Positions 1 through 10,639 of a stretch of DNA of 64,000 nt are shown here, piece by piece. How positions within the stretch are numbered: the first letter of the stretch is position 1; the number at the start of each line of letters is the position of its first letter. Made by a program: the position numbers and the translations under genes. The stretch comes from Strongylocentrotus droebachiensis (lineage: Eukaryota > Echinodermata > Echinoidea > Camarodonta > Strongylocentrotidae): assembly GCA_035222895.1 (NCBI GenBank), contig JAVYIG010000401.1, positions 186,001-250,000 on the forward strand, given 5' to 3'. The notes under the pieces were generated by a model. The model searched no databases. It was not told the DNA's origin and saw nothing but the letters and a program-made list of their open reading frames with translations.

Positions 1-98
1 GGGTAATTTTCTGGGGGGTAATTGTCCGTGGGGGGTAGTTTTTCCGGGTGGTAATTTTCCGGGGGGTGATTGCCCAGGGGGTAATTGTCCTGATACGC
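1..98. repeat. G-rich minisatellite (GGGGGTAATTGTCC-like units)
   Basis: Six or so degenerate units of about 16 bp built on GGGGGTAATTGTCC open the window and stop near position 98. The array is probably cut by the window edge. No coding potential is visible. Confidence 0.75.
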
Positions 99-661
99 TA
101 AAAGGGTACACCTGTACCCCTACTAACCACCTTGCACCGCACATAATTATTTGAGCCCAATATGTTTCGCTTTTTATAGTGAGTATACATGTACATGAAG
201 AAGAAGAGTGAGAAAGAAGACAAAAAAAAAAAGAAAAAAAGAAATTAGAAGAGAGAACTGTTTTATTAACGTTTAAAATCTTCATGTATCATGATCTGTT
301 TTTTATTTGGTTTTCGGTCAAAATTTTGAAGAAACACGGTGGAGACGACTAGACATATTGGTGGACGTCGGAGGGCCTAGTGTCGTGTTGGGATCGGTGT
401 ATGTGATATTTGCAGTAGGAGAGGTACATAAATATAAAGAAGCAAGGAGAGGCTAGCAATTTCTGAGTCATATATCAGAGTATTTATTATCTCCAAACTT
501 TGGAGACTCGAATCGGTCACATCATAAACTTCCACATACGAAAACACAAGATGAAGAGGGAGTGAGCCAGCTAGAAAGAGGGTCTTGATCTAATGGTGAT
601 CAGAACTCAACTTCCCTAAGAAAGCTAGAACATGTAATATTTATCCAGAAGGATACAAGTA
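99..661. other. Non-coding stretch, no gene seen
   Basis: AT-rich sequence with an A-rich purine run near 200-245. No reading frame or splice-site pair stands out. It leads into dispersed repeat copy A. Confidence 0.5.
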
Positions 662-1105
662 ATATGAGGGTAGGTTACATTGTGTCAAAGGGACAAAGAC
701 ATGAATGAGAGCCGCCAAGACACTGGACTACTCTGTAGTTTTATGTATGGGCTTAAACATAACAGTGGTGGTATTTCCTGCGAAGGAGATTATGGATGCA
801 CTTGGTCTTTCTATGGGGAAGGATTATAAAGATATAAAGTTGGCTTTTAAAGGCACACTGCCATACTTGTAGCTACTTGCTCCCTCTATATAGAAAACTT
901 CCCCAATCGGTGCCTGTTGGTCCCCCATGATCCTCTTTTTATTATGTTAAATGAGAGCTGAGTTAATGAGATAGCCACCTGTCACAGTGACCTCGATGGC
1001 TCTCTGTGTGGACTAATCCCTTCTTGCCCAGTAGTGGTGACGATCTTTAAGTGCATCTCAAATATGAGGGTACTTTACTGGGTTTTGGGACAATACTACA
1101 CAACA
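662..1105 (+). repeat. Dispersed repeat, copy A (split by a MITE)
   Basis: Positions 672-755 are near-identical to 7628-7700, positions 764-850 to 9119-9203, and positions 1046-1105 to 9198-9257, so this is one ancestral unit present twice in direct orientation. Copy A is split at about 850 by a 200-bp MITE. Copy B is split elsewhere by a 1.4-kb element. The two copies therefore define each other's insertion sites. If the inserts are removed the unit is open in one frame (see the ORF at 9109-9480), so it may be a fragment of a transposon ORF. The family is not recognised. Confidence 0.7.
847..1050 (+). mobile_element. TTAA-target MITE, copy 1 of 4
   Basis: A short element of about 200 bp flanked by TTAA at 847-850 and 1047-1050. 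Internal landmarks CTACTTGCTCCCTCTATAT and TTGGTCCCCCATGATCCTC recur in the copies at 9945, 18730 (inverted) and 51172. The uninterrupted copy B of the host repeat confirms the insertion point. TTAA duplication is typical of piggyBac-type mobilisation; the family assignment is inference. No ORF. Confidence 0.7.
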
Positions 1106-3077
1106 TCCCCTTTCTTCGGAAAATGAGGCACTCATTCCTTATTAAAGAAAAATAAACGAAACCTAGTTAAAAAAGCGAAACATGTGATTATTGTTCCAAT
1201 TCCTCTTAAATCTCTCTCACACACATTTGCAAATTAACTACATGAAACTCACTAATATTCTAATACAGACTATAAAAGCACAAACTGATAACACTTATAA
1301 TAGTAACAATTATTGCTTAGGCACTGAGTCTATTCTAAACACATTTACTAAACAAAAACAGTGGAGACTATTATGCAAATCGAACAAATGATAACTAACC
1401 TTAATGGAAAATAATCCAGGTTAACTCAAATACAAATTATGATCCTTATTCTTTTCTGTAAAATCAAGTACACTAACCAATGAATGAGCAATGATCCAAT
1501 GAATAAAGAACTCAAACAAATTGTTACTTTGTATCTAAATGAGTTTGATACTTAATTTCAGTAAGTATATGTTGTGATTATGATCACCTTTGAGCTTATA
1601 TATAATATATGAAATATGAAAGCAACGGGTGCGCTCAAGGTAATGAAAAGTAAGCCCATGCTACAAGGCCTATAATAGGAACATGGAAATGCAGTACAAT
1701 CATATACCTATCCCGTTATTAATCAAATATTCGTATAATCATAAAACTTTTAAATAATGAATCAAAATCAATTAAACCTCAAACAGATATTTTCAAATTT
1801 GTCAATCAAAAGCGACGTAAGTATTTGAATGTAACAGCAATTATGATCAATTAACAGCTAATACATACCTATTCCTATTCCAACCATACAATTAGCAAAA
1901 TTCTTTAAAACAAATCCAAACATAAGTCAGCCATCATTGACTTAATACCTATCAATTCACTAATATTTTATATGTTTCATAATGTGCCGGTCCGAAGTAA
2001 GTGTCATACTGCAAAGTGTCCTCTGAGTAGTCTGTTTGTCGCAAGTATATGGTCAATAGTTAGTAATTTAGTGTCTTCTTAATCAGCCTCGTGGTAGTGA
2101 GAACAACAACAAATAGTTACAGTAATTTAATAAAACAAACTTCATATCTATATGCACATGGTTTGTTCAGTTAACCAATATCGCAAAGACAAATCTTCAT
2201 TTAAATTATGAAGTGAACTGACTATCTGTCAGTTTTATGCGTCATACTGCCTGCACTGGTAATTGCATCTATAACCCTGGGTGAATATTTAGATATTTCA
2301 TTCATTAAACTAATTTCCACTCAATTAAAAATTTGAACTACAATTACAAAATATGAATACGAAACACGAAAGGACAATAGAATCAAAATAAAACACAATC
2401 ACACAAAATCTGTCCATCTTTTAACTGCAGAAATGTTGCAGGTTTACGAAAGCCGCAAACAGTGATAAGCTAATTAATGGTTTAGACTAGCATGTGACAT
2501 GACCCTTAAATCACAAATTATATTGTCTCACCTTTCCACTGCAGATTGGCAGGATTACGAAAGCCCTGAGCAATTGATCTAGTCTTAGACAAGCTTATAT
2601 AGGGTGGTGATGTAATTTATTAAACTTCCAAATCATTTATCATGTTTAGCTACATATAGTCACCACAGTCGTACTTGTCTGGTCAGTTAAAGGGAATTTT
2701 GGTCAAGGCCAGTGAACAGAAAGAAAAGACAGCTAGTGCAAACTACGAATTTGTTGGCAATAAAATAATTACGCAGATGCACATTATTAAAAGTATTAAA
2801 AACATTTAACTACATGTAATTACTACAAATTTGTTGGCAATAAATTACGCAGATGTACATGCATTATTAAAAGTAATAAAAACAGTTAACTACAACACTA
2901 TCCTCTCTTACACACTCACTCACAAACTTGGAACACAAAATGATCACTTACCCAACTACATGAAGCAATCTGTCTGGTGTGTTAAAATTTAAAAAACAGC
3001 GGATCATACATTAAGTATGAAGAAGAAAAAATATAGATAAAATCGAAAGTTCAGGTTGTAAAGTTATTGAGCAAAAA
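1106..3077. other. AT-rich non-coding stretch with one local tandem duplication
   Basis: No reading frame above about 65 codons and no convincing exon. One imperfect tandem duplication of about 75 bp is visible: 2741-2815 and 2820-2896 share TTTGTTGGCAATAAA and GTTAACTAC-type blocks. Otherwise nothing recognisable. Confidence 0.5.
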
Positions 3078-3332
3078 TTATGGGTGTAGTGAAGTTACAG
3101 TGATCGAGGCGTCGATGTCCTCATCATGGTCCTGGGGCATGTTGTCAGTCGATGTCATGGGCGTGAATTGTTTGTAGATGTCGTACGTTCCTGGTCCGTT
3201 GTCTATCCAACGTGGTCTGTTGTAGCTGTTGGTGCATTGACATTTGTCGTCGTTGTCATCGCCTTCATCATCGTCTTCGTCGTCGCCAGTCGACAGGTTA
3301 CCATCTTCGAGGCCTTGGTCGATCTGGTCCAT
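3078..3332 (-). CDS. Small acidic ORF, function unknown (doubtful gene)
   Basis: An 84-codon frame beginning MDQIDQGLEDGNL, followed by a run of Asp/Glu (DDEDDDEGDD), then a mixed polar C-terminus ending in TSLHP. Composition and codon use look more protein-like than the surrounding DNA, and the ATG has a purine at -3. Immediately upstream on this strand is a TTACCAG that could be a splice acceptor, so this may be the last exon of something larger or a transposon accessory ORF. It has no recognisable domain and lies in a repeat-rich block 70 bp from a perfect 29-bp hairpin. Treat it as a candidate only. Confidence 0.25.
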   Translation of the reverse strand: MDQIDQGLEDGNLSTGDDEDDDEGDDNDDKCQCTNSYNRPRWIDNGPGTYDIYKQFTPMTSTDNMPQDHDEDIDASITVTSLHP

Positions 3333-3404
3333 GCTGCCTGGTAACAGACAAAGCCGGAGCGGGAAGGCTATTCTAACGATTGGATGCTCCTTGTCGTCTA
3401 CATG

Positions 3405-3497
3405 TCGCTGTTTTCACGAAGTGACGGTAGTGAAAAAAAATTGCATTCACTTTGCGTTACGATTTTCCTCACTACCGTCACTTCGTGAAAACAGCGA
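3405..3497. repeat. Perfect 29-bp inverted repeat (hairpin)
   Basis: Positions 3405-3433 (starting TCGCTGTTTTCACGAAG) are the exact reverse complement of 3469-3497, with a 35-bp loop. The complete match suggests a recent foldback or MITE remnant. Confidence 0.85.
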
Positions 3498-3915
3498 CGA
3501 ATTATTGTGTTAACAGCTGCAGTCATACTGCCTTTACTGACTCGCTAGTGTATTTCTTTTAACAAAAATCAAAACCAGTGAACGTCGATCCGGGTAAAAC
3601 AAGTCACAGTCTGCTATGAGGATAGAGGCGGTAAATGGAAGCTGTATATTGCATCTCATCAAGAGCGATGGAAATAAGTCCCAGATCTAATCTGAAGAAA
3701 GCATACTTGCTGATGATCCTGGCCTTCCTCACAATATAGGAACAAATCCTACCAAAACCGGGTTCTCCTCGAAGTATAATAGGGACTTTTAGATTTGCAC
3801 GTTTACAGCTTTGACTGCAACGTGTGACGTCATTTTAAGGCACTGCGCATGCGTCACGTCGTCTCAGTCGGCGATCGAGAATGCGTCAACCTTGATTTTC
3901 ATAAATCTAGTACGG

Positions 3916-4166
3916 TACTACACTCTTATTTCCACGGAGTCAAATTTCACTCTAAATGGCGTCAGCTGGGAGTCAACTCTATTCCTAGTTAAAGTGACAC
4001 AGATTCCGAATCAATTTGACTCGGATTGTGTGGCATCAGCTGAGAATTGACTCAATTCAGAGTCAAGATGACTCCTTTTCCGTGTCAGTTTAACTAGGAA
4101 TAGAGTTGACTCCCAGCTGACGCCATTCAGAGTGAAATTTGACTCCGTGGAAATAAGAGTGTAGTA
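3916..4166. mobile_element. Palindromic MITE-like element
   Basis: Arms of about 80 bp (3916-3997 and 4085-4166) are near-perfect reverse complements beginning TACTACACTCTTATTTCC. The arms contain several copies of a GAGTCAA(A/C)T motif, and the centre also carries GAGTCAA/TTGACTC blocks. Predicted frames inside (79-80 aa) read the same arm in opposite directions and are not genes. Confidence 0.75.
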
Positions 4167-4279
4167 TATGCCGCGTGCGCATAAAATATACAGTTCCTCG
4201 GGTAGACAAAGGAACATCCCTTCCCTGCTATTATGTAAAAATGTGTAGAACAAGTGTCACATGCATATTCACCTGTTCT

Positions 4280-7018
4280 CAGGGGCGTCGCCAAAGGGGG
4301 GGTGTGGGGGGTGCGACACCCCCCCCCCACCTGTCAGGATATTGTCGGTAAAATTGCGCTGCCGTCGGGAAAAAGAGAAAAGGGGGAGGGAAAAAAAGAG
4401 AGGGAAACGAAGAGAGGGAAAAAAAGAGAGGGAAAAAAGAGGGGGAGAAAAGGAGAGGGAAAAAAGAGAGGGAAAGGGGAAAGAAAAGAAAAAAAGAAAA
4501 GGAAAAGAAAAGAAAGAAAGGAAAAAAAAGGAAAGAAAGAGAAAAAAGGAAAAGAGGGAGGAGAGGAAAGAAAGGAAAAGAAAGAAAAAAAAAAAGAGAG
4601 GGAAAAGAAGAAAAAAGAGTGAAAGGGAAACAAAAGAAACGGGGTATGAAAGAGAGGAGAGAGAGGGGAGGTAAGAGTCTGAGAGAGGAGGAGTGGGAGT
4701 AAAAGAGAGAAGGGGGTTGTTGGGTGGTGTCGTCCTTCGAGGGAGCAAGAAAGACACGGGTTAATATGTTGCTGTGTCGGGTCAGCTGTGTCGGTATTCT
4801 TGCTCGATCCTTGTGTACTATATCGACGCAGAAGTTTGAAGTCGGTGAGATGTATATTGTCGGTCTTCCGACAAGTTTTTTTCCCTACGAACTGTGACTT
4901 CTTATCCGCTGTGACAACTTCGAGAGTGACTACAACTACAATACTTGTATTTTCTCGAAGTTTCACTTTCCTATAATATCAGCTAAAGAAATCGGAGGTT
5001 TAAAATTTTCGGGGAAACTAAATTCAAACAAAGTTTAAGAGTCAACAACGGTACGACGAATCGTCTTCCATTCTCTATACTGTGATGAAACGCCAAAAAT
5101 TCCGCGCTACGCGCGGAAGGTGAAAACTTCATTTAGACAAGTCGAGAACGGTACGACGAATCGTCTTCTTTATCTAATAATTTAAGGAAACGTCAAAGCT
5201 TCCGCGCTTCGCGCGAGAGGGGGAACCTGAATTCAGACAAAATTAATAGGGCTTATTTAGAGTCGAAAACGGTACAACGAACCGTGTTCTTTCTCTAATA
5301 ATTTGAGGAAACGTCAAAGCTTTCGCGCTTCACGCGAGAGGGGGAAACTGAATTCAGATGAATAGGGCTTGATAAGATTTGAAAACAGTACGAGGAATCG
5401 TCTTCCATTCTCTATATTGTGATGAAACGCCAAAAATTCCGCGCTTCGCGCGGGAGGGGAAAACTTCATTTAGACGAGTCGAGAACGGTACAACGAATCG
5501 TCTTCTTCCTCTAATAATTTAAGGAAACGTCAAAGCTTCCGCGCTTCGCGCAAGAGAGGGAAACTGAATTCAGACAAATAGGGCTCATTAAAAGTCGAAA
5601 ACGGTACAACGAATCGTGTTCTTTCTCTAATAATTTAAGGAAACGTCAAAGCTTCCGCGCTTCGCGCGAGAGGGGGAAACTGCATTCAGATGAATAGGGC
5701 TTATTAAGAGTCGAAAACAGTACACCGAATCGTCTGCTTTTTCTCATAATTTAATGAAACGTCAAAGCTTCCGCGCTTGAGGGGGGAAACTGAATTCAGA
5801 AAAGGATAAACAGTTGAGAACGGTACAGCAAATCGTCTTCTTTTCTAATAATTTTCAGGAAACGTCTAAGCTTCCGCGCTTCGCGCGAGAGGGGGAACCT
5901 GAATTCAGACAAAATTAATAGGGCTTATTTAGAGTCGAAAACGGTACAACGAACCGTGTTCTTTCTCTAATAATTTGAGGAAACGTCAAAGCTTTCGCGC
6001 TTCACGCGAGAGGGGGAAACTGAATTCAGATGAATAGGGCTTGATAAGATTCGAAAACAGTACGAGGAATCGTCTTCCATTCTATATATTGTGATGAAAC
6101 GCCAAAAATTCCGCGCTTCGCGCGGGAGGGGAAAACTTCATTTAGACGAGTCGAGAACGGTACAACGAATCGTCTTCTTCCTCTAATAATTTAAGGAAAC
6201 GTCAAAGCTTCCGCGCTTCGCGCGAGAGAGGGAAACTGAATTCAGACAAATAGGGCTCATTAAAAGTCGAAAACGGTACAACGAATCGTGTTCTTTCTCT
6301 AATAATTTAAGGAAACGTCAAAGCTTTCGCGCTTCGCGCGAGAGGGGGAAACTGCATTCAGATGAATAGGGCTTATTAAGAGTAGAAAACGGAACGACGA
6401 ATCGTCTTCTTTCTCTAATAATTTAATGAAACGTCAAAGCTTCCGCACTTCGCGCGGGAGGGGGAGAAACTGAATTCAGACAAGGATTAAGAGTCGAGAA
6501 CAGTACACCGAATCGTCTGCTTTTTCTCATAATTTAATGAAACGTCAAAGCTTCCGCGCTTGAGGGGGGAAACTGAATTCAGAAAAGGATAAACAGTTGA
6601 GAACGGTACAGCAAATCGTCTTCTTTTCTAATAATTTTCAGGAAACGTCTAAGCTTCCGCGCTTCGCGCGGGAGTCCCATCACCCACACCCCTCTAATGA
6701 GCGCGCTTTTAAGTGATTCTCTTGCTCACTACCGCCCCTCCTTAAAATAAGATCCTAGCTCAGCGCCTGCATTAAAATATATAGCTATTATGCTGACTAA
6801 ATTAAAGAAATAATTTGTATATATTCATGTCGTCGAGGAAAATGATCATTTTGCGCATTAGCGCAATAGGAAAAACAATTAAGCCTTCGGCCCCAGGTTT
6901 ATAGGGTTGAATTTGTAGATATTGGACATTTAATTTTGTCGGTAATTGGTGGCTAGTTTTGTCGGTAATCGTTGGCCTCTACACCCCCCCCACTGAAAAA
7001 GGTCTAGCGACGCCCCTG
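4280..7018. mobile_element. Non-autonomous hAT element, 2.7 kb, with 8-bp target duplication
   Basis: The left end reads CAGGGGCGTCGC and the right end GCGACGCCCCTG, giving terminal inverted repeats. The flanking octamer CCTGTTCT is present on both sides (4272-4279 and 7019-7026). An 8-bp duplication and CAGGG termini are diagnostic of hAT transposons. The interior has a purine-rich stretch (4370-4730), a unique segment (4740-4980) and a CpG-rich satellite array (5030-6672). No transposase reading frame is seen, so the element depends on a helper. A second, end-damaged copy occupies about 61862-63730. Confidence 0.88.
5030..6672. repeat. CpG-rich satellite array inside the hAT element
   Basis: About fourteen units of roughly 100-120 bp. 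Each unit carries an ACGGTACGACGAATCGTC box, a CTCTAATAATTTAA box, an AACGTCAAAGCTTCCGCG box and the near-palindrome CGCGCTTCGCGCG. A higher-order period of 672 bp is visible: the block starting at 5221 recurs at 5893, and the variant unit near 5815 recurs near 6597. The same units are found at 62515-63720. Confidence 0.85.
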
Positions 7019-7064
7019 CCTGTTCTACACATTTTTACATAATAGCAGTGAAGGGATGTTCTAC

Positions 7065-7385
7065 CACAGCAATAGGCCATTTTCGTAATGTAACCAAATT
7101 AATGCATAGGTCTTTGTGAAGTGCCTCAATACAAACTATTTCATTCACCTGATAAGAATAATAGTATTTCAATAGACAGAATCCTAACTGCATACATTCG
7201 TTGTTGCTACGTTGGACAAACATTATGGCTTGACCTACCTAGGAACACTTAATATATGCAGTTGCATTCCGACTATTGAAATACTACTATTCCTATCAGG
7301 TGAATGAAATAATTTGTATTGAGGCACTTCACAAAGACCTATGCATTAAATTTGGTTACATTAAGAAAATGGCCTATTGTTGAGG
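7065..7385. repeat. Palindrome with ~120-bp arms
   Basis: Positions 7075-7190 and 7262-7376 are reverse complements (shared block AATGCATAGGTCTTTGTGAA / TTCACAAAGACCTATGCATT), joined by a spacer of about 75 bp. This is a foldback element with no coding content. Confidence 0.75.
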
Positions 7386-7623
7386 GTAGAATGAGGAACC
7401 GTATATTTTGTCCTCTTTCTTTGTCTGTCATGTAATTTATAGTGTTACTTCCTGCATGCATGTATATCGTCGAGTGCAATCTAAAAGATTTCTAATTGTA
7501 GTCAACATGGGCAGTTGAGTACGTTGACACGCATGATCAGTCGGCGTACGTCGTGTTCTCGTCTACTCAATCTAAAAGTCCCTATTGAAGAAAATTCTTC
7601 AAAGCCGGGTCCTCCACCATGTC
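7386..7623. other. Non-coding stretch
   Basis: No gene seen. The segment TCTAAAAGTCCCTATTGAAG at 7568-7587 is the inverse of sequence near 3772-3795, suggesting that 3.76-7.6 kb belongs to one large foldback unit with the palindromes nested inside it. Confidence 0.4.
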
Positions 7624-7707
7624 GTGTTGTCAAAGGGACAAAGACATGAATGAGAGCCGCCAAGACACTGGACTACTCTGTAGTTTTATGTATGGGCTTA
7701 AACAACT

Positions 7708-9112
7708 AGGCGCATTTATACTGTCAAATACCTCATTTTGAAAAGTCGCGATGTTTCGCGCACCCGTTTACACTTGTGCGGAAACATCACCGACTGAAAA
7801 GCTCAGTGATGTTTTGGCGTGTTTCAGTTGGTAATGCGCATGCGCGTCACTCCGATGCAAACACTTTCCTCTTTCTATCTTTCCTTGTTATTCTTTGTTT
7901 TTCCTTCTATCACCTTCTCTTATGTTATTCTTTATCACTTCCTTCTATCACTTTCTCTTTCTGTGTTTCCTTATGTTATTCTTTATTTATTCCTTTTATC
8001 ACCTTCTCTTATGTTATTCTTTGTTTTTTTAATCATTCTATCACTTTCTCTTTCTGTGTTTCCTTATGTTATTCTTTATTTATTCCTTTTATCACCTTCT
8101 CTTATGTTATTCTTTGTTTTTTTAATCATTCTATCACTTTCTCTTTCTGTCTTTCCTTATGTTATTCTTTGTTTCTTCTTTTTGTATCACCTTCTCTTAT
8201 GTTATTCTTTGTTTTTTATCATTCTATCACTCCCTCTTTCTTTGTTTCCTTATGTTATTCTTTGTTTCTTCCTTCTATCACCTTCTCTTATGTTATTCTT
8301 TGTTTTTTATCATTCTATCACTCCCTCTTTCTGTGTTTCCTTATGTTATTCTTTGTTTCTTCCTTCTATCACCTTCTCTTATGTTATTCTTTGTTTTTTT
8401 ATCATTCTATCACTCCCTCTTTTTGTGTTTCCTTATGTTATTCTTATTTCTTCCTTCTATCACCTTCTCTAATGTTATTCTTTGTTTTTTTATCATTCTA
8501 TCACTCCCTCTTTCTGTGTTTCCTTATGTTATTCTTTGTTTCTTCCTTCTATCACCTTCTCTTATGTTATTCTTTGTTTTTTATCATTCTATCACTCCCT
8601 CTTTCTGTGTTTCCTTATGTTATTCTTTGTTTTTTTCATTCTATCACTTTCTCTTTCTGTCTTTCCTTATGTTATTCCTTATGTTATTCTTTGTTTCTTC
8701 CTTCTATCACTTTCTCTTTCTGTGTTTCCTTATGTTATTCCTTATGTTATTCTTTGTTTCTTCCTTCTATCACTTTCTCTTTCTGTGTTTCCTTATGTTA
8801 TTCCTTATGTTATTATTTGTTTCTTCCTTCTATCACCTTCTCTTATGTTATTCTTTGTATATATCGTTCTATCATTTTATTTAAGGACGACATCTAGCTC
8901 CGCTCCTGAGGTTACGTCACCTAACATCGCGATGTTACAACTGCGAGCGTTTATACTTGCCAAACACGCCAAAACACGCCAAAAGATCACACTTCGATTT
9001 GGAATGTTTTGGAATTGGCATTTCTGCCGGTAATGCGTAGTTGCCCTTGGTAACATCGCGGTCAGGCTCCGGTTTGGCATTTTTTGGCGTGTTTGGATGA
9101 CAGTGTAAATGC
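7708..9112. mobile_element. TIR element carrying a minisatellite
   Basis: The left end is AGGCGCATTTATACTGTCA. The reverse complement of the right end is AGGGGCATTTACACTGTCA, 17 of 19 positions identical. Subterminal regions share CGCGATGTT and TTTTGGCGTGTTT motifs. The site lacks this sequence in copy A. No clear target duplication is visible, so the superfamily is uncertain. The interior is mostly a pyrimidine-rich minisatellite and encodes no transposase. Confidence 0.7.
7865..8880. repeat. Pyrimidine-rich minisatellite (TTATGTTATTCTTTG units)
   Basis: Tandem units of roughly 35 and 75 bp, built from CTTATGTTATTCTTTGTTTC and CTTCTATCAC(T/C)TTCTC blocks, fill about 1 kb. Long frames run through all three forward phases (up to 373 codons) only because thymine-rich codons rarely form stops. 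Confidence 0.85.
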
Positions 9113-9480
9113 CCCTGGTGGTATTTCCTGCGAAGGAGATTATGGATGCACTTGGTCTTTCTATGGGGAAGGATTATAAAGATATAAAGTTGGCTTTTAA
9201 GTGCATCTCAAATATGAGGGTACTTTACTGGGTTTTGGGACAATACTACACAACACTAGGCTCAGCATTAGGCCGAGTTGAGAAGCTTGTCACAACATAC
9301 CGTGTCCGAGTTGGTCCTTGGGCGTCCTATATAGCCGATAAGCCTTCTGCTCGCCAGCCACTGAATTCTTCATCATTAAATAAAAGTTTAGCTTTTAAAA
9401 ATCCAATTTATCCAAATATATATATCAAAAAAAGTAAATCTAATTTTAAAGGATTAAAAATCCTGAGAGAAGAGGCGTAA
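9109..9480 (+). CDS. Unidentified ORF, partly inside dispersed repeat copy B
   Basis: A 123-codon frame containing VVFPAKEIMDALGLSMGKDY followed by a Lys-rich tail. Its first 50 codons lie in the dispersed repeat. In copy A the same frame continues upstream without stops to an ATG near 703, giving about 17 further codons before the shared segment. This suggests a remnant of a transposon protein or of a captured exon. I do not recognise a domain. The start codon used here comes from the inserted element and is not ancestral. Confidence 0.25.
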   Translation: MPLVVFPAKEIMDALGLSMGKDYKDIKLAFKCISNMRVLYWVLGQYYTTLGSALGRVEKLVTTYRVRVGPWASYIADKPSARQPLNSSSLNKSLAFKNPIYPNIYIKKSKSNFKGLKILREEA

Positions 9481-9597
9481 ATATTCACTTTTGAATGAAA
9501 AACGCCTATAAATTAAAACAACAACAACAACAACAACAATTCCCCAAATAGTCTTTGAGGCAGCGCGTCTACTAGACCGAAAGCTTCAGTCTCTCTA

Positions 9598-9661
9598 AGG
9601 CCCCCCCAAAAAAATTGTTTGGTTGTCCTCGATTGCTTTTCTGGAGTAGGGGCGGGCGGGC

Positions 9662-9702
<41 letters not shown>

Positions 9703-10478
9703 CTTCATTTTTTGTGTGTCTTTTTTTTCTTTTTTCTTTTTTTTTTCTTTTTTTTTCTTTTTTCCCATTTTTTTTTTTTTATAAATATTTTTCTTTCCAT
9801 AAACAAAAAAAATCATTGGGATTGTCAAGCATTTAAACAAACAAAGTCTATAAAACACTTTAATATGGTAAAAGACTAGTTTAATGTACAATGAATATCT
9901 AGACCAACACAGAAAGTATTTTGGGCTTTGAAATACAGCACCTTTTAAATCTCCATTGTACTACTTATAGCTACTTGCGCCCTCTATGTAGCAAACAATG
10001 CCTAATCGGTGACCACTGGTCCCCCATGATCCTCTTTATCTTATATTAACTGAGAGCTGATTTGATGAGATAACCACCTGTCCAGTGACCTTGCAGGGTG
10101 GTCTAATCCTTCCTGTAAACTAGTACAGATGGGCTTTAAAATGAATTTAAGAATGCTCAGAACCTGATTTGAATGAACGGCATTTTGACATAGAAAAATA
10201 AAAATGGCAAGTTTAATAAATACCTAATTGCGTACTGAAAAGACAAAACTGGCAACGGGACGCATTTTGATCCCTGCAAATGCATAAAATGGTATGTTTG
10301 GCAATTAAGATTGCTCCCCCCCCCCCCCCCCCAACAAAAAAAAAAAATTGAATAAAAAAAAAAAAAAAAATTGAATTAAAAAAAAAAAAAAAAAATATTA
10401 AAAAAAAAAAAAAAATACGAGCGGCCCGAAAATGACGAGCGGGCGGTCGAGGACAACCAAATGATTTTTTTTTTTGGC
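9598..10478. mobile_element. TIR element with ATTTGGTTGTCCTCGA termini
   Basis: The left end reads AGGCCCCCC then TTTGGTTGTCCTCGA. The right end is its inverse (TCGAGGACAACCAAA then TTTTGGCCT). The element separates two pieces of sequence that are contiguous, in inverse orientation, at about 17800-17850, which defines it as an insertion. It contains long T and A homopolymers (9665-9700, 10335-10425) and a nested TTAA MITE. No ORF. Confidence 0.65.
9945..10139 (+). mobile_element. TTAA-target MITE, copy 2 of 4
   Basis: TTAA at 9945-9948 and 10136-10139 bracket a 195-bp copy of the family, with TAGCTACTTGCGCCCTCTAT and GGTCCCCCATGATCCTC landmarks. It is nested within the TIR element at 9598-10478. 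Confidence 0.7.
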
Positions 10479-10479
10479 C

Positions 10480-10620
10480 TAATCGTCGGTTGTTCCACTG
10501 AGACTACGTCTGGCTCCACTAGACCTCCGGTTATAGAGACTGAACGATCGCCTATGCCAGCCTATGTTGAAGATATCACGGCTAGATTTTAGCCGCTAGT
10601 ATGGGCGGCTAAGAGGGCCA
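10480..10620 (-). repeat. Inverted partial copy of the 17.7-17.85 kb sequence
   Basis: The block ACTACGTCTGGCTCCACTAG through TATCACGGCTAGATTTTAGC is the reverse complement of 17718-17822. That sequence lies just upstream of the first exon of the TIR-Death gene. This is the outer left arm of the 9.5-17.9 kb foldback block. Confidence 0.75.
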
Positions 10621-10639
10621 GAATAAATAACGGAAAACA

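Larger units (their letters stand above)
4209..7062. repeat. Hairpin arms split by the hAT insertion
   Basis: Positions 4209-4251 and 7022-7062 are reverse complements (core CATTTTTACATAATAGCAG). When the 2.7-kb hAT element and its target duplication are removed, they form one hairpin with a loop of about 28 bp. The hAT element therefore landed in the loop of an older palindrome. Confidence 0.7.
7624..9257 (+). repeat. Dispersed repeat, copy B (split by a TIR element)
   Basis: Positions 7628-7700 and 9115-9257 together reproduce copy A at 672-1105. The interruption is the 1.4-kb element at 7708-9112. Copy B lacks the MITE that splits copy A, so the two insertions are independent. Confidence 0.7.

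Noticed and set aside
4254..4966. Lys/Glu/Arg- and Ser/Phe-rich frames of 122-210 codons on both strands
   Set aside because: Purine-run translation inside a hAT element, with no complex sequence and open frames on both strands at once.
7776..8897. 373-codon open frame and overlapping long frames
   Set aside because: It translates a thymine-rich minisatellite, and all three forward frames are equally open with repetitive Ser/Leu/Phe/Tyr peptides.
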